Source of the DNA: Thalassolituus maritimus
GTDB taxonomy: Bacteria > Pseudomonadota > Gammaproteobacteria > Pseudomonadales > Oceanobacteraceae
NCBI RefSeq assembly: GCF_900156675.1
Contig: NZ_FTOH01000009.1
Location: 115,340 to 179,339 of the forward strand
DNA length: 64,000 nucleotides
Direction: 5' to 3'
The notes beneath the pieces were generated by a model. That model did no database searches and was not told the origin of the DNA. It was given only the letters and a program-made list of their open reading frames with translations. How positions within the stretch are numbered: position 1 is the first letter of the stretch; each line of letters opens with the position of its first letter. The position numbers were made by a program, and so were the translations under genes. This document shows, one piece after another, positions 18,357 through 26,620 of this stretch.

Positions 18357-18569
18357 TTAGTGGCTGGTATGGATATACGGCTCAGTTTTGCTGGCGTCCA
18401 CCCTGTCATCCAGTTCTGGTGCGCGCTCGGCACGCAGCGCTACCCACGCGGCTACGTCTTCGCGCCACTCTTCTGCCGGGCGCAACTCTGGCGCAGCCAG
18501 AAGTTTCGCTTCGGTACCGCGTGATGCGAATACAACAATGTCCTGAACTTTGTACGCTCTCATAGCCAT
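18357..18569 (-). CDS. Small conserved-looking protein of unknown function (70 aa)
   Basis: A 70-aa acidic/basic mixed protein rich in Ala, Glu and Arg, with a C-terminus ending EPYIHTSH. It is not recognised. It is judged real because the ATG at 18569 is preceded by a near-perfect GGAGGT ribosome site at 7-bp spacing, and because it follows the FemAB-like gene by 51 bp on the same strand. Its 3' end lies 18 bp from the stop of the GNAT-C39 gene on the opposite strand. No membrane segment and no cysteines are present. It could be a partner of the FemAB-like enzyme or, more speculatively, a substrate of the RimK/C39 pair. Confidence 0.6.
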   Translation of the reverse strand: MAMRAYKVQDIVVFASRGTEAKLLAAPELRPAEEWREDVAAWVALRAERAPELDDRVDASKTEPYIHTSH

Positions 18570-18620
18570 GATAATTACCTCCGGGTGGGGTTATAGCAAA
18601 GCTGGGATGAGACAGCCAGA

Positions 18621-19742
18621 TCAATCCCGCCTGAACGGCAGTCTTTCTGAGGCAGCTGCGGCGTATTCTTCAATGTACGCCGCTTCTTCACGCGTAAATC
18701 TGCCAATAGCGTCGTGAAATTCCGGATGTGCGAGCCAATGGTAGCTTCGTGTGAACTCGGGGGCGAAGCCACGACTGATCTTGTGTTCTCCCTGAGTACC
18801 CGGGTTAAACATACCCAGGTTCTTCTCAATGCAGAATTCAATCCCCTGGTAATAGCAGGCTTCAAAATGCAAGCCATCGTAGTCGCGCAGACAACCCCAG
18901 TAGCGGCCATAAAGTGCGTTGTCGTCGAAGAAACAAAGGGCAGCAGCGCATGGGCCTTCTTCGTCTTCTGCGAGCACCAGCATCATCGAATCTGCCATGG
19001 TCTCACTGAGTTGGTGAAAGAAACCGGGCGTAAGGTAAGGATGAGAGCGTCTGCGGTAGTAGGTATCGCAATAGCAGTGGTAGAAGATATCAATCATTTC
19101 GGGTGTGATGCCTTCGCCTTCGAAGCGTGACACCTTTAAGCCCTGTTCTGTGATCCGGCGGCGCTCCTTTAGCAGGTTCTTACGTTTACGGCTGGCGAAC
19201 GTTGCCAGAAAGTCGTCAAAGGAGCTGAAGTTATTGTTCCTCCAGATGAACTGGCAGCCTTTTCGTTCCGATGCGCTAGCGTCCGGAGTCAGTTCGCCAG
19301 CGGGGAAGTTCATGTGCCAGCCACTCAGCCCCTTACTCGAGCAAAAGTCTGATAAGCCCTGGGCCAGGCTTTGGGTGCCCACCGGTGTGGTGCTTAACCA
19401 TCGTGGGCCCGGAACCGGCGTGAACGGGACGCCTAGCAGAAGCTTTGGGTAATACTGCATGCCATAACTGGCGTAGGCCTCTGCCCACTGCCAGTCGAAT
19501 ACGTATTCTCCGTAACTGTGGTCTTTAATATAGGCAGGGAGAACAACATTGGGAGTCCCGGTGTCATCAAGGCTGACCAGATGGCTCGGCGTCCAGCCAG
19601 TGTCTGCAGAGACGGAGCCGCTGGACTCCAGAGCATGCAAGAAATTGTAGCGCAGAAACGGCCCAGCATTAGCTGGTAAGAGCGCATCCCACTGGTCTTT
19701 CGGAATGGCGTTTATGGCCGGAAGAGCAATGAATTCGGGCAT
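18621..19742 (-). CDS. FemAB-like GNAT protein, COG3146 (DUF482) family
   Basis: A 373-aa protein of the COG3146 family, sometimes annotated peptidogalycan biosynthesis protein, with a GNAT/FemAB fold. Family blocks include FLRYNFLHALESSGSV near the N-terminus, VFDWQWAEAYASYG, and the C-terminal MFNPGTQGEHKISRGFAP. Biochemical function is unproven; related FemAB enzymes transfer aminoacyl groups. The start ATG at 19742 has a strong GGAGGT site. A 269-bp inverted-repeat element begins 15 bp upstream of this start, so promoter or 5' leader sequence must come from the element or from beyond it. The 70-aa gene lies downstream. Confidence 0.85.
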   Translation of the reverse strand: MPEFIALPAINAIPKDQWDALLPANAGPFLRYNFLHALESSGSVSADTGWTPSHLVSLDDTGTPNVVLPAYIKDHSYGEYVFDWQWAEAYASYGMQYYPKLLLGVPFTPVPGPRWLSTTPVGTQSLAQGLSDFCSSKGLSGWHMNFPAGELTPDASASERKGCQFIWRNNNFSSFDDFLATFASRKRKNLLKERRRITEQGLKVSRFEGEGITPEMIDIFYHCYCDTYYRRRSHPYLTPGFFHQLSETMADSMMLVLAEDEEGPCAAALCFFDDNALYGRYWGCLRDYDGLHFEACYYQGIEFCIEKNLGMFNPGTQGEHKISRGFAPEFTRSYHWLAHPEFHDAIGRFTREEAAYIEEYAAAASERLPFRRD

Positions 19743-19757
19743 TTATAGCGGACCTCC

Positions 19758-20026
19758 AGGGCACCTCTGATTAATGCAGTTATGACAGCGGCTTTCAGGA
19801 AAAATGACAGTTCAAGGCGCTACTTTGAAGATATAACGGGTTACATCGAAAAGCTGCAACAAAGAAATGGCGTTTTTCCTGAAGGCCCCGAAGGGCGTGG
19901 ACAGTAGGCATGTCATCTCTTTGTAGTTGATCTCGCCAAGGACTCGTTACTACCTTCGATCAAGGCCGCGATCTGAAGCACTATAGCACTCACGCGCTGC
20001 GTGACTGCATTATTTAGAGGTGCCCT
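19758..20026. mobile_element. MITE-like element with 23-bp terminal inverted repeats
   Basis: A 269-bp stretch bounded by 23-bp inverted repeats with two mismatches (19758-19780 and 20004-20026, outer ends AGGGCACCTCTGA and its complement). It has no open frame of note inside and fills nearly the whole 337-bp gap between the divergent FemAB-like and HIT genes. No clear target-site duplication is seen at either edge. Size and structure fit a non-autonomous transposable element whose transposase is elsewhere. It probably supplies the transcription start region of one or both neighbours. Confidence 0.75.
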
Positions 20027-20079
20027 AGTGACCTTGCGCGTATGGCGATTTATCATGAAAACAATAAACAGGAGAGATT

Positions 20080-20538
20080 ATGTTCCGCTTAGATGAACGC
20101 CTGCAAGCCGACACCGTGTATTTGGGCCGCTTGCCTTTGTGCAAAGTACTTATGATGAAGGATCGCCGTTACCCTTGGGTGATTCTTGTGCCATCCCGCT
20201 CTAACGTTTTCGAGTATTACCACCTGAAGAAAGAAGACCGCCTCCAGCTAATGGAAGAGTCTGCATTTGTAGCAGAGAAGATGGCTGATCATTTCGCATC
20301 TGATTCCATGAACATCGCCGCGCTCGGGAATGTTGTTGCCCAGCTTCATGTTCACCATGTAGCGCGATTCAAAACTGATCCTGCCTGGCCAGGACCGGTC
20401 TGGGGGCATAGCCCTGCGGAAGCTTTTTCTGACGAAGAGCTAAAAGAGCGCTCCGAAGAAATGATTAACTTATTGAACAGTCACTTCATTAAAGAGTCTG
20501 AAGCAGACGATGATATTCAGGACACTGTGTACTGGTAA
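20080..20538 (+). CDS. HIT-family protein
   Basis: A 152-aa histidine-triad protein with the nucleotide-binding/catalytic motif in QLHVHHVARF (HxHxH-type, here HVHHV) at about residues 89-95. It has the DPAWPGPVWG segment typical of the proteobacterial HIT group often annotated as diadenosine tetraphosphate hydrolase-like. Members hydrolyse nucleotide phosphoramidates or dinucleoside polyphosphates. A GGAGAG ribosome site precedes ATG 20080. The next gene starts 3 bp after its stop, so the two are co-transcribed. Confidence 0.9.
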   Translation: MFRLDERLQADTVYLGRLPLCKVLMMKDRRYPWVILVPSRSNVFEYYHLKKEDRLQLMEESAFVAEKMADHFASDSMNIAALGNVVAQLHVHHVARFKTDPAWPGPVWGHSPAEAFSDEELKERSEEMINLLNSHFIKESEADDDIQDTVYW

Positions 20539-20541
20539 GAG

Positions 20542-21342
20542 GTGAATGTGGAAGTTTTTCGACGTTATATGAACAACCCGTTACGTAATTTCAATTACCT
20601 GATTGGTTGTGAAAAAACTCGAGAAGCCATCGCTCTGGACCCTTTAGATGGTGATGCGATGGTGGCCTTGGCAGAAGAGCAGGGCTACACCATCAAATAT
20701 ATTATTAATACGCACGAACATCATGATCACGTCGAGGGTAACCCAGCGGTGGTGGCGGTCACGGGCGCGGAAATTATTGCGCACAAGAACGCCATGGTAA
20801 GAATACCCAATGTAAATCGTGGCGTGGTCGCGGGTGATGTGATCGAACTCGGCTCACTGAAACTTCATGTCCTATTCACCCCCGGCCACACTCCGGTTCA
20901 TTTGTGCCTGCTTGTCAAAGCAGAAAACAATGGCGGAATACCGGTCCTTTTTTCGGGTGATACGTTATTTAATGCCTGCGCCGGTAATTGTCGAAATGGT
21001 GGTGACGTTGACGAAATGTACGATTCATTTGTTTCACAGCTGATGCCGCTGCCTGACGATACTCTGCTGTATCCGGGGCATGATTACATGAAGAATAACC
21101 TGGCGTTCGCATTAACGCGTGAGCCTGAGAATAACGATGCCAGTGACTGGCAGGCATCGGTTGCAGAAACGGAACCCGACGACATGCCTGTGATGACCAT
21201 GGGGCAGGAGCGTTTATATAATCCGTTTTTGAGATTACATCACCCAGCTGTCATTGATGGTTTAAAAGCCGAATTTCCGCACCTGGGATTAAGTGATCGT
21301 GATGTATTCAAAGCTTTGCGTAAATTGCGTGACCAGTGGTGA
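20542..21342 (+). CDS. MBL-fold hydrolase, hydroxyacylglutathione hydrolase-like
   Basis: A 266-aa metallo-beta-lactamase-fold protein of the glyoxalase II type. Metal ligands are in THEHHDHVEGN (THxHxDH), in the second block FTPGHTPVHLC, in FSGDTLF (bridging Asp) and in LLYPGHDYM (His). A longer C-terminal region holds the family substrate-binding tail ending in VFKALRKLRDQW. The likely reaction is S-lactoylglutathione thioester hydrolysis, or a related thioester. The start is uncertain: GTG 20542 (used) or GTG 20548, which sits better relative to the AAGAGG site at 20537-20542. It is co-transcribed with the HIT gene. Confidence 0.87.
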   Translation: MNVEVFRRYMNNPLRNFNYLIGCEKTREAIALDPLDGDAMVALAEEQGYTIKYIINTHEHHDHVEGNPAVVAVTGAEIIAHKNAMVRIPNVNRGVVAGDVIELGSLKLHVLFTPGHTPVHLCLLVKAENNGGIPVLFSGDTLFNACAGNCRNGGDVDEMYDSFVSQLMPLPDDTLLYPGHDYMKNNLAFALTREPENNDASDWQASVAETEPDDMPVMTMGQERLYNPFLRLHHPAVIDGLKAEFPHLGLSDRDVFKALRKLRDQW

Positions 21343-21357
21343 GGCTTTTTCTGACGC

Positions 21358-21945
21358 TCAGTTTTTAAGAGCATCGTGTACTTTTTTACGCAATTCCGGC
21401 AGTACTTTGCTTTCAAACCAGGGGTTCTTCTTTAACCAGATCTGATTTCTCGGTGACGGGTGCGGGAGCGGAAAAAAGGGCGCTTTGGCTTCTGTCGCGT
21501 GCATAACGCGCTCGGTCAGTGTTTTATAGCCGTCGTTCAAATACGATTTCTGTGCGTACTGGCCGATCAACAGAATAAGCTTTACATCTGGCAGATGCTC
21601 AAAGACTTTGTGATGCCATTGTGGCGCGCATTCCTTTCGTGGGGGCAGGTCGCCCGATTTTCTTTTACCCGGATAACATAGCCCCATTGGCATAATGGCT
21701 ATCCGGTTTTCGTCATAGAATTCGTCATCGGAGAGCTGCAACCACTGGCGCAGTTTATTGCCGCTCGGATCATTCCATGGAATGCCAGTTTCATGAACAC
21801 GTGTGCCAGGTGCCTGGCCAATAATTAATATCTTTGCAGTACTGGCGACTTGAATGACCGGATTTGCTCCCAGTGGTAAATCATGGGCGCATAAGTCACA
21901 GTTGCGAATTTCGGTCAGCAGATTTTTGAGAGGAATGTCGGGCAT
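21358..21945 (-). CDS. Uracil-DNA glycosylase-family protein (COG1573 type)
   Basis: A 195-aa member of the UDG superfamily. Motif A reads GQAPGTRVHETG and motif B HPSPRN, both typical; four cysteines (CDLC near the N-terminus, C at about 89 and about 104) might suggest an Fe-S cluster, but their spacing is not the canonical family-4 pattern. The family includes uracil glycosylases and uncharacterised DNA-binding members. Motif A has no clear catalytic Asp or Asn, so activity should not be assumed. It is transcribed behind HU, separated by a terminator-like hairpin. Confidence 0.82.
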   Translation of the reverse strand: MPDIPLKNLLTEIRNCDLCAHDLPLGANPVIQVASTAKILIIGQAPGTRVHETGIPWNDPSGNKLRQWLQLSDDEFYDENRIAIMPMGLCYPGKRKSGDLPPRKECAPQWHHKVFEHLPDVKLILLIGQYAQKSYLNDGYKTLTERVMHATEAKAPFFPLPHPSPRNQIWLKKNPWFESKVLPELRKKVHDALKN

Positions 21946-21946
21946 A

Positions 21947-21969
21947 ACAAAAGAGGGCCGTAGCCCTCT
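21947..21969 (-). terminator. Terminator-like hairpin after the HU gene
   Basis: A 7-bp stem AGAGGGC / GCCCTCT (21952-21958 and 21963-21969) with a 4-nt loop is followed on the minus strand by TTTTGTT. It lies between the HU gene and the start codon of the UDG-like gene, 2 bp from that start, so partial read-through may set the UDG-like gene's level. Confidence 0.65.
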
Positions 21970-21984
21970 CTGCGAAGATGTGAC

Positions 21985-22356
21985 TTAAAGAGCCATATCC
22001 TTCAGTTTTTTCAGCGGCAGAACTTTTACCTTGGTTGAAGCAGGCTTCGCTGCAACATCCATTGTCTCGCCTGGGCGGAATGGGTTTGGCACGTTTTTAC
22101 GGGCTTTCTGCGCTGGTTTCTTAACTGTTTTGATCTTCAGCAGACCGGGCAGGGTGAACTCACCAACGGCACGCTTCTTAACGTGGCGCTCGATTACGAT
22201 ACCCAGTTCATCAAGCACGGCGCTGACTTCTTTCTTAGACAGGCCGGTGTTCTCTGCAATTTCGTTCAGAATCTGAGTTTTGGTGAATTTTTCACGAACG
22301 GCTGTAACTTTACGGGCCGGTGCGGCTTTAGCCGTCGTTGGTTTCTTTGCTGCCAT
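21985..22356 (-). CDS. HU-family histone-like DNA-binding protein with Ala/Lys tail
   Basis: A 123-aa DNA-binding protein. An N-terminal AKPA-type low-complexity tail of about 25 residues precedes an HU/IHF fold (FTKTQILNEIAENTGLSKKEVSAVLDEL and GEFTLPGLLKIKTVKKPA). The usual HU arm tip (RNPxTG) is replaced by PNPFRPGE. The last 30 residues have the KVKVLPLKKLKDM pattern. Nucleoid organisation is the expected role. The upstream region (22357-22437) should hold its promoter; a terminator of the SDR gene separates it from upstream transcription. Confidence 0.93.
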   Translation of the reverse strand: MAAKKPTTAKAAPARKVTAVREKFTKTQILNEIAENTGLSKKEVSAVLDELGIVIERHVKKRAVGEFTLPGLLKIKTVKKPAQKARKNVPNPFRPGETMDVAAKPASTKVKVLPLKKLKDMAL

Positions 22357-22437
22357 AGTGGTTTTTCCTTTTCTTGAGTAAGCGGCTGCCCGAAATGCGT
22401 AGAGAGATGAGTGCTAACAGGCTCTTCGATTCTTAAG

Positions 22438-22478
22438 CAAAAAAAAAGGGTTAGCAACCCGCTAACCCCTGTTTTTTA
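22438..22478 (-). terminator. Rho-independent terminator of the SDR gene
   Basis: An 8-bp stem GGGTTAGC / GCTAACCC (22448-22455 and 22461-22468) is flanked by an A tract on the left and CTGTTTTTT on the right, so it can act on either strand. On the minus strand it directly follows the SDR stop codon. Confidence 0.85.
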
Positions 22479-22494
22479 GGCATAGATCACGAAA

Positions 22495-23316
22495 TCAGCC
22501 TAATTTTTTCAACGCCCAGCCAAAGATGTCAGAGTAGCGCACTGGGAACAGGCGTTGGATGCGATCCATCAGGCGAGCGTCACTACCGATCAGAATGCGG
22601 CGTTTACCGCCTTTAACGCCTTCCAAAATGGTGTCAGCGGCTTGCGCTGGGGTTGTTTTAGCAATTTTTTCGAAGTGTTTCGCTTGCTGCTCCAGCGTCT
22701 GGTTGTCGCCAGTCATACTGGTTTTCATACGACCATTGCGAACGATATTGGTCTTGATGCCACCCGGGTGAACGGTGGTCACAAAGACGTTGGTGCCCTT
22801 CAGCTCCTGACGCAGTGACTCAGTAAAGCCGCGAACTGCAAATTTAGTGGCGTTGTATGCCGCTTGCGTCGGTAAGGCAATGATGCCGAAGATGCTTGAA
22901 ACATTGACGATGGCAGACTCAGGACGTTCTTTCAGCAACGGCAGGAACGACTTGGTACCGTAGACGACACCCCAGAAGTTGATGTTGACGATCCACTCCA
23001 TGTCTTCATAGCTCATACGTTCGACTGTTTCAGACAGAGCAACACCTGCGTTGTTAATGATCATATCGACTTGACCATGGTCCGCTTTTACCTGTTCTGC
23101 ATAGGCTTCCCATGCACCACGATCTGCAACGTCGAGTTTCTGCAGGGTGACTTTGCCAGTACCACGCAGGATAGATGCGGTCTCTTCCAGAGCTTCCATA
23201 TTAACGTCCGACAGAGCGAGATTAGCGCCCTGCATGCTGAGCTGTTGAGCGAGTGCGCGGCCGATGCCGGACGCTGCGCCGGTGACAACAACGACTTTCT
23301 CTGAATAAGACTGCAT
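22495..23316 (-). CDS. Short-chain dehydrogenase/reductase (classical SDR)
   Basis: A 273-aa classical SDR. The dinucleotide-binding motif is VVVTGAASGIGRALA (TGxxxGIG), with NNAG in MIINNAGV, a catalytic Ser in NVSSIFG, and YxxxK in AAYNATKFAV. D38 after the second beta strand suggests NAD(H) preference. The substrate is not predictable; the C-terminal ILIGSDARLMDRIQRLFP resembles SDRs acting on hydrophobic substrates. It is a single-gene unit ending in a strong terminator. Confidence 0.9.
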   Translation of the reverse strand: MQSYSEKVVVVTGAASGIGRALAQQLSMQGANLALSDVNMEALEETASILRGTGKVTLQKLDVADRGAWEAYAEQVKADHGQVDMIINNAGVALSETVERMSYEDMEWIVNINFWGVVYGTKSFLPLLKERPESAIVNVSSIFGIIALPTQAAYNATKFAVRGFTESLRQELKGTNVFVTTVHPGGIKTNIVRNGRMKTSMTGDNQTLEQQAKHFEKIAKTTPAQAADTILEGVKGGKRRILIGSDARLMDRIQRLFPVRYSDIFGWALKKLG

Positions 23317-23444
23317 AGCTCGAATACCTTCTGTTGATTGTTATTTCTGTATGGCTGCAAAGCTTACTGTGTGCCCATGCTATCTCAAGGTGTGAAAGTG
23401 TCATGGAACAGTGAAATAGTACCCTTACGACCCTATCCAGACGG

Positions 23445-23473
23445 TTAACGCGGCTGGTCAGATCCGCTATAAT
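23445..23473 (+). promoter_or_regulatory. Sigma-70 promoter of aspS
   Basis: A -35 hexamer TTAACG at 23445-23450 and a perfect -10 TATAAT at 23468-23473, with a 17-bp spacer and a GC-rich region (GCGCGGC) after the -10, lie about 105 bp before the aspS start. Confidence 0.75.
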
Positions 23474-23577
23474 GCGCGGCTTTTACTGACTTGCCGGCGG
23501 AACTCCACCGCGCCAGGCGGATTTCGATGACAGGGAAGGGCGTTCAGCGGCCTCCCAGACTGACTTAGGACCGAACG

Positions 23578-25353
23578 ATGCGCACACATTACTGTGGTGA
23601 TATCAACGAAACACTGATTGATCAGACCGTAACCTTCTGCGGTTGGGTACATCGTCGCCGTGACCACGGTGGCGTCATCTTCCTCGACGTACGTGACCGT
23701 GAAGGTCTGGTACAGGTCGTTTTCGACCCGGATACCGTTGATGCATTCAACACCGCTGACAGTGTTCGCTCTGAGTTCGTTGTTCAGATTACTGGTCGTG
23801 TTCGTGGTCGTCCTGAAGGCACCACCAACGAGAACATGAAAACCGGCATGATCGAAGTGCTGGGTAAAGAGATCAATGTACTCAACAAGGCAGCGACGCC
23901 TCCATTCCCTCTCGACGGTTACACCGACGTGGGTGAAGACGTTCGCCTGAAGTACCGTTATATGGATATGCGTCGCCCTGAAATGCAGGAAAAGCTGCGC
24001 TTCCGTTCTAAAGTAACCTCTGCAGCGCGCCGCTTCCTGGAAGACAATGGCTTCCTCGATATCGAAACGCCAATTCTGACTCGTGCAACCCCAGAAGGTG
24101 CGCGTGACTACCTGGTACCTAGCCGTACTCACGAAGGTTCGTTCTTCGCATTGCCGCAGTCGCCACAGCTGTTCAAGCAGCTGCTGATGGTGTCTGGTTT
24201 CGACCGTTACTATCAGATCGCTAAGTGCTTCCGTGACGAAGACCTGCGTGCCGACCGTCAGCCAGAATTCACCCAGATCGATATTGAAGCGTCTTTCATC
24301 AATGAAGACGAAATCATGGGTATGGTTCAGGGCATGATCAAAGACATCTTCGCCAAAGAGCTGAGCGTCGACCTGGGTGATTTCCCACGCATGCCGTTCT
24401 CCGAAGCGATGAACAAATACGGTTCTGATAAGCCAGACCTGCGTATTCCGATGGAGCTGGTTGATGTTGAAGAATTCCTGCAGGACATCGACTTCAAAGT
24501 ATTCGCAGCGCCCGCGAAAGATCCTAAGTGCCGCGTTGCAGCGTTGAAAGTACCAGGTGGTGCTGAGCTGTCTCGTAAGCAGATCGACGAATACACCAAG
24601 TTCGTTGGTATTTACGGTGCGAAAGGTCTGGCCTGGATCAAGGTCAACGAAATCGAGAAAGGCGTAGAAGGTCTTCAGTCTCCGATCATCAAGTTCATTG
24701 GTGACGACAACACCATGAAGATCATGGAGAAGCTGGACGCTAAGAACGGCGACATCGTGTTCTTCGGTGCAGACAAAACTAAGGTCGTGAACGAAGCCCT
24801 TGGCGCACTGCGTTGCAAGCTGGGTGAAGACCTCAACATGTACACCAAAGAGTGGGCTGCTCTGTGGGTTGTTGATTTCCCAATGTTCGAAGAGAACGAC
24901 GACGGTTCAATGACTGCGCTGCACCACCCATTCACCGCACCAAGCTGCTCGCCAGAAGAACTGGAAAAGGCCCCATTGGAAGCACTGTCACGTGCCTATG
25001 ACATGGTACTGAACGGCTGCGAACTGGGTGGCGGTTCTATCCGTATCCACGACGAAGCGATGCAGGAAACGGTATTCCGTGTACTGGGTATTTCTGAAGA
25101 AGAGCAGCGTGAGAAGTTCGGCTTCCTGCTCGACGCACTGAAGTTCGGTGCGCCACCACACGGTGGTCTGGCATTCGGTCTGGATCGTCTGATCATGCTG
25201 CTGACGGGCGCAACCAGCATCCGTGAAGTGATTGCCTTCCCGAAAACTCAGTCGGCTGCGTGTGTAATGACACAAGCACCGGGTGAAGTGAGCAACACGC
25301 AACTGCGTGACCTGCACATCAAACTGCGTGAGAAAGCAAAACCGGCGGAATAA
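23578..25353 (+). CDS. aspS: Aspartyl-tRNA synthetase
   Basis: Class II aminoacyl-tRNA synthetase of 591 aa, the usual bacterial length, charging tRNA-Asp. It has an N-terminal OB-fold anticodon-binding domain (1-105), motif 2 [18 protein letters not shown], the GAD insertion domain (about 285-420), and motif 3 [14 protein letters not shown] near the C-terminus. Whether it is discriminating or also charges tRNA-Asn cannot be decided here. A strong sigma-70 promoter precedes it, and a GC-rich terminator follows at 25384-25419. Codon use is strongly optimised compared with its neighbours. Confidence 0.98.
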   Translation: MRTHYCGDINETLIDQTVTFCGWVHRRRDHGGVIFLDVRDREGLVQVVFDPDTVDAFNTADSVRSEFVVQITGRVRGRPEGTTNENMKTGMIEVLGKEINVLNKAATPPFPLDGYTDVGEDVRLKYRYMDMRRPEMQEKLRFRSKVTSAARRFLEDNGFLDIETPILTRATPEGARDYLVPSRTHEGSFFALPQSPQLFKQLLMVSGFDRYYQIAKCFRDEDLRADRQPEFTQIDIEASFINEDEIMGMVQGMIKDIFAKELSVDLGDFPRMPFSEAMNKYGSDKPDLRIPMELVDVEEFLQDIDFKVFAAPAKDPKCRVAALKVPGGAELSRKQIDEYTKFVGIYGAKGLAWIKVNEIEKGVEGLQSPIIKFIGDDNTMKIMEKLDAKNGDIVFFGADKTKVVNEALGALRCKLGEDLNMYTKEWAALWVVDFPMFEENDDGSMTALHHPFTAPSCSPEELEKAPLEALSRAYDMVLNGCELGGGSIRIHDEAMQETVFRVLGISEEEQREKFGFLLDALKFGAPPHGGLAFGLDRLIMLLTGATSIREVIAFPKTQSAACVMTQAPGEVSNTQLRDLHIKLREKAKPAE

Positions 25354-25383
25354 TCTGCCGGGTTTGTTATTTCCCCTTTAGCG

Positions 25384-25419
25384 ACGGGCGCCCACTCATC
25401 GAGTCGGCGCCCGTTTTTT
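25384..25419 (+). terminator. Rho-independent terminator of aspS
   Basis: A 9-bp stem ACGGGCGCC / GGCGCCCGT (25384-25392 and 25406-25414) is followed by TTTTTT. Confidence 0.9.
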
Positions 25420-25435
25420 GGTGGCCGGTATTGCG

Positions 25436-26596
25436 TTAATGCCACTGCTGATTTCCCTTACCCAGTGCCGAAGAAACGACTTTAGGCAGGTTGCGTGCGT
25501 AGCCGCCAAACGTGGTCGCTTTATCTTTGGCTAAAACATACGCCGATGTACCCATGACCATGGTGGTAGCGATAGAGCTGCCTGCCATGATGGCATCATA
25601 GCCATTTGAGAGTGCTGTATAGCCAACGTACCCTGTGACACCACTCAGGCCCATAACCCCTCCAGCGCTGATAGCCTTATCAGTGAACTTATCCCGCGCG
25701 TCACCGTTGAACAAAATATCAAAGTCGTTGATTTTGGTGCCTACATAATTCAGGCCGACTTTTTCACACAGTGCTTCCAATTGCTTCTCGCGGCAGTCTT
25801 TGCCACGAGGGTTCGAAAAATAGACCGCCTGTTCCGCCAGATTGCTTGCAGTGTCTTTCAATACTCCAGCCTGGGGCTGGGTACTCAGATATTTAACTGC
25901 TTCTACAAACACACCAGCGCCTTCACCGTGGACCAACCAACGCACAGAGGTGTTTTTTAATTTTGCCTGCTGAATAAAGGACACAATGCTCTCGACATGG
26001 GCACGGTCCTTAAAGTCGTTGTTCATCCAGAACAACGAAAAGTGATTACCCTGTGTCTGCACCTCAGACGCACTGAAAGCTGCTCGATAGGATTTAGTTA
26101 TATGTTCTCCAATTACCCGGCCAGCCTCTCCTTTATCGTCGAACTTCCCTGGAATCGCCGCCATATGTGCGCCTTTCCATTTGTGGGATAGTGCCATCGC
26201 CTTCTTCGATGTGCCTTGAGTAACCCAATTATTCTCTTCATCCACCCACTCGGATTGATAGAGACCGGGAGTTTGTCCTTCAGCCGAAACCAGACTCTGG
26301 TCCACTTTAAGGGCAATCAACTCAATACGATCTGCTTGCGCCAGGCTGTAATGCATAATGAAGGGGCCAAATATCTTTTGCTGAATAGCAGCATGAGTGC
26401 GCCCGCCCGGGCAGGCCGCCAGATCATAAAGGGCCCGCATTAAATTCGTCAGGTAATAGTTGCCGTTGTGGTTTTGCTTGATGAATTTCCACTGTTCATA
26501 TTGTTTCTCCGCCATATATACCGGGCGGCAGATATTACTACTATCACGTTCAGTAATAATGGCAACCAAGGGGCTTTTTGCTGTGCTTCCGTTCAT
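25436..26596 (-). CDS. Unrecognised 386-aa protein with C-terminal hydrophobic region
   Basis: Not recognised. The protein is soluble-looking for its first 310 residues and ends with a glycine-rich hydrophobic stretch (about 318-365) that could form two membrane hairpin segments. A segment VRWLVHGEGAGVFVEA resembles the nucleophile elbow of alpha/beta hydrolases, but with Glu at the nucleophile position, which may be fortuitous. No signal peptide is present. It lies 24 bp after a second unrecognised gene on the same strand (26621-27487). The pair sits between housekeeping genes and looks like an accessory insertion. An effector or toxin with partner protein is one possibility, without direct support. 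Confidence 0.6.
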   Translation of the reverse strand: MNGSTAKSPLVAIITERDSSNICRPVYMAEKQYEQWKFIKQNHNGNYYLTNLMRALYDLAACPGGRTHAAIQQKIFGPFIMHYSLAQADRIELIALKVDQSLVSAEGQTPGLYQSEWVDEENNWVTQGTSKKAMALSHKWKGAHMAAIPGKFDDKGEAGRVIGEHITKSYRAAFSASEVQTQGNHFSLFWMNNDFKDRAHVESIVSFIQQAKLKNTSVRWLVHGEGAGVFVEAVKYLSTQPQAGVLKDTASNLAEQAVYFSNPRGKDCREKQLEALCEKVGLNYVGTKINDFDILFNGDARDKFTDKAISAGGVMGLSGVTGYVGYTALSNGYDAIMAGSSIATTMVMGTSAYVLAKDKATTFGGYARNLPKVVSSALGKGNQQWH

Positions 26597-26620
26597 GGGG
26601 CAGTCCTTTACTTAATAAAA

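Noticed and set aside
19758..20026. Target-site duplication of the MITE-like element
   Set aside because: Flanking bases (CTCC left, AGTG right) do not match in any register tried.
23467..24132. Minus-strand frame of 221 aa over the aspS promoter and start
   Set aside because: Overlaps a perfect promoter and a conserved gene on the other strand; shadow.
25880..25960. Alpha/beta-hydrolase assignment for the 386-aa protein from its GEGAG segment
   Set aside because: The nucleophile position is Glu, and no matching Asp/His context was found, so the resemblance was not used for the call.
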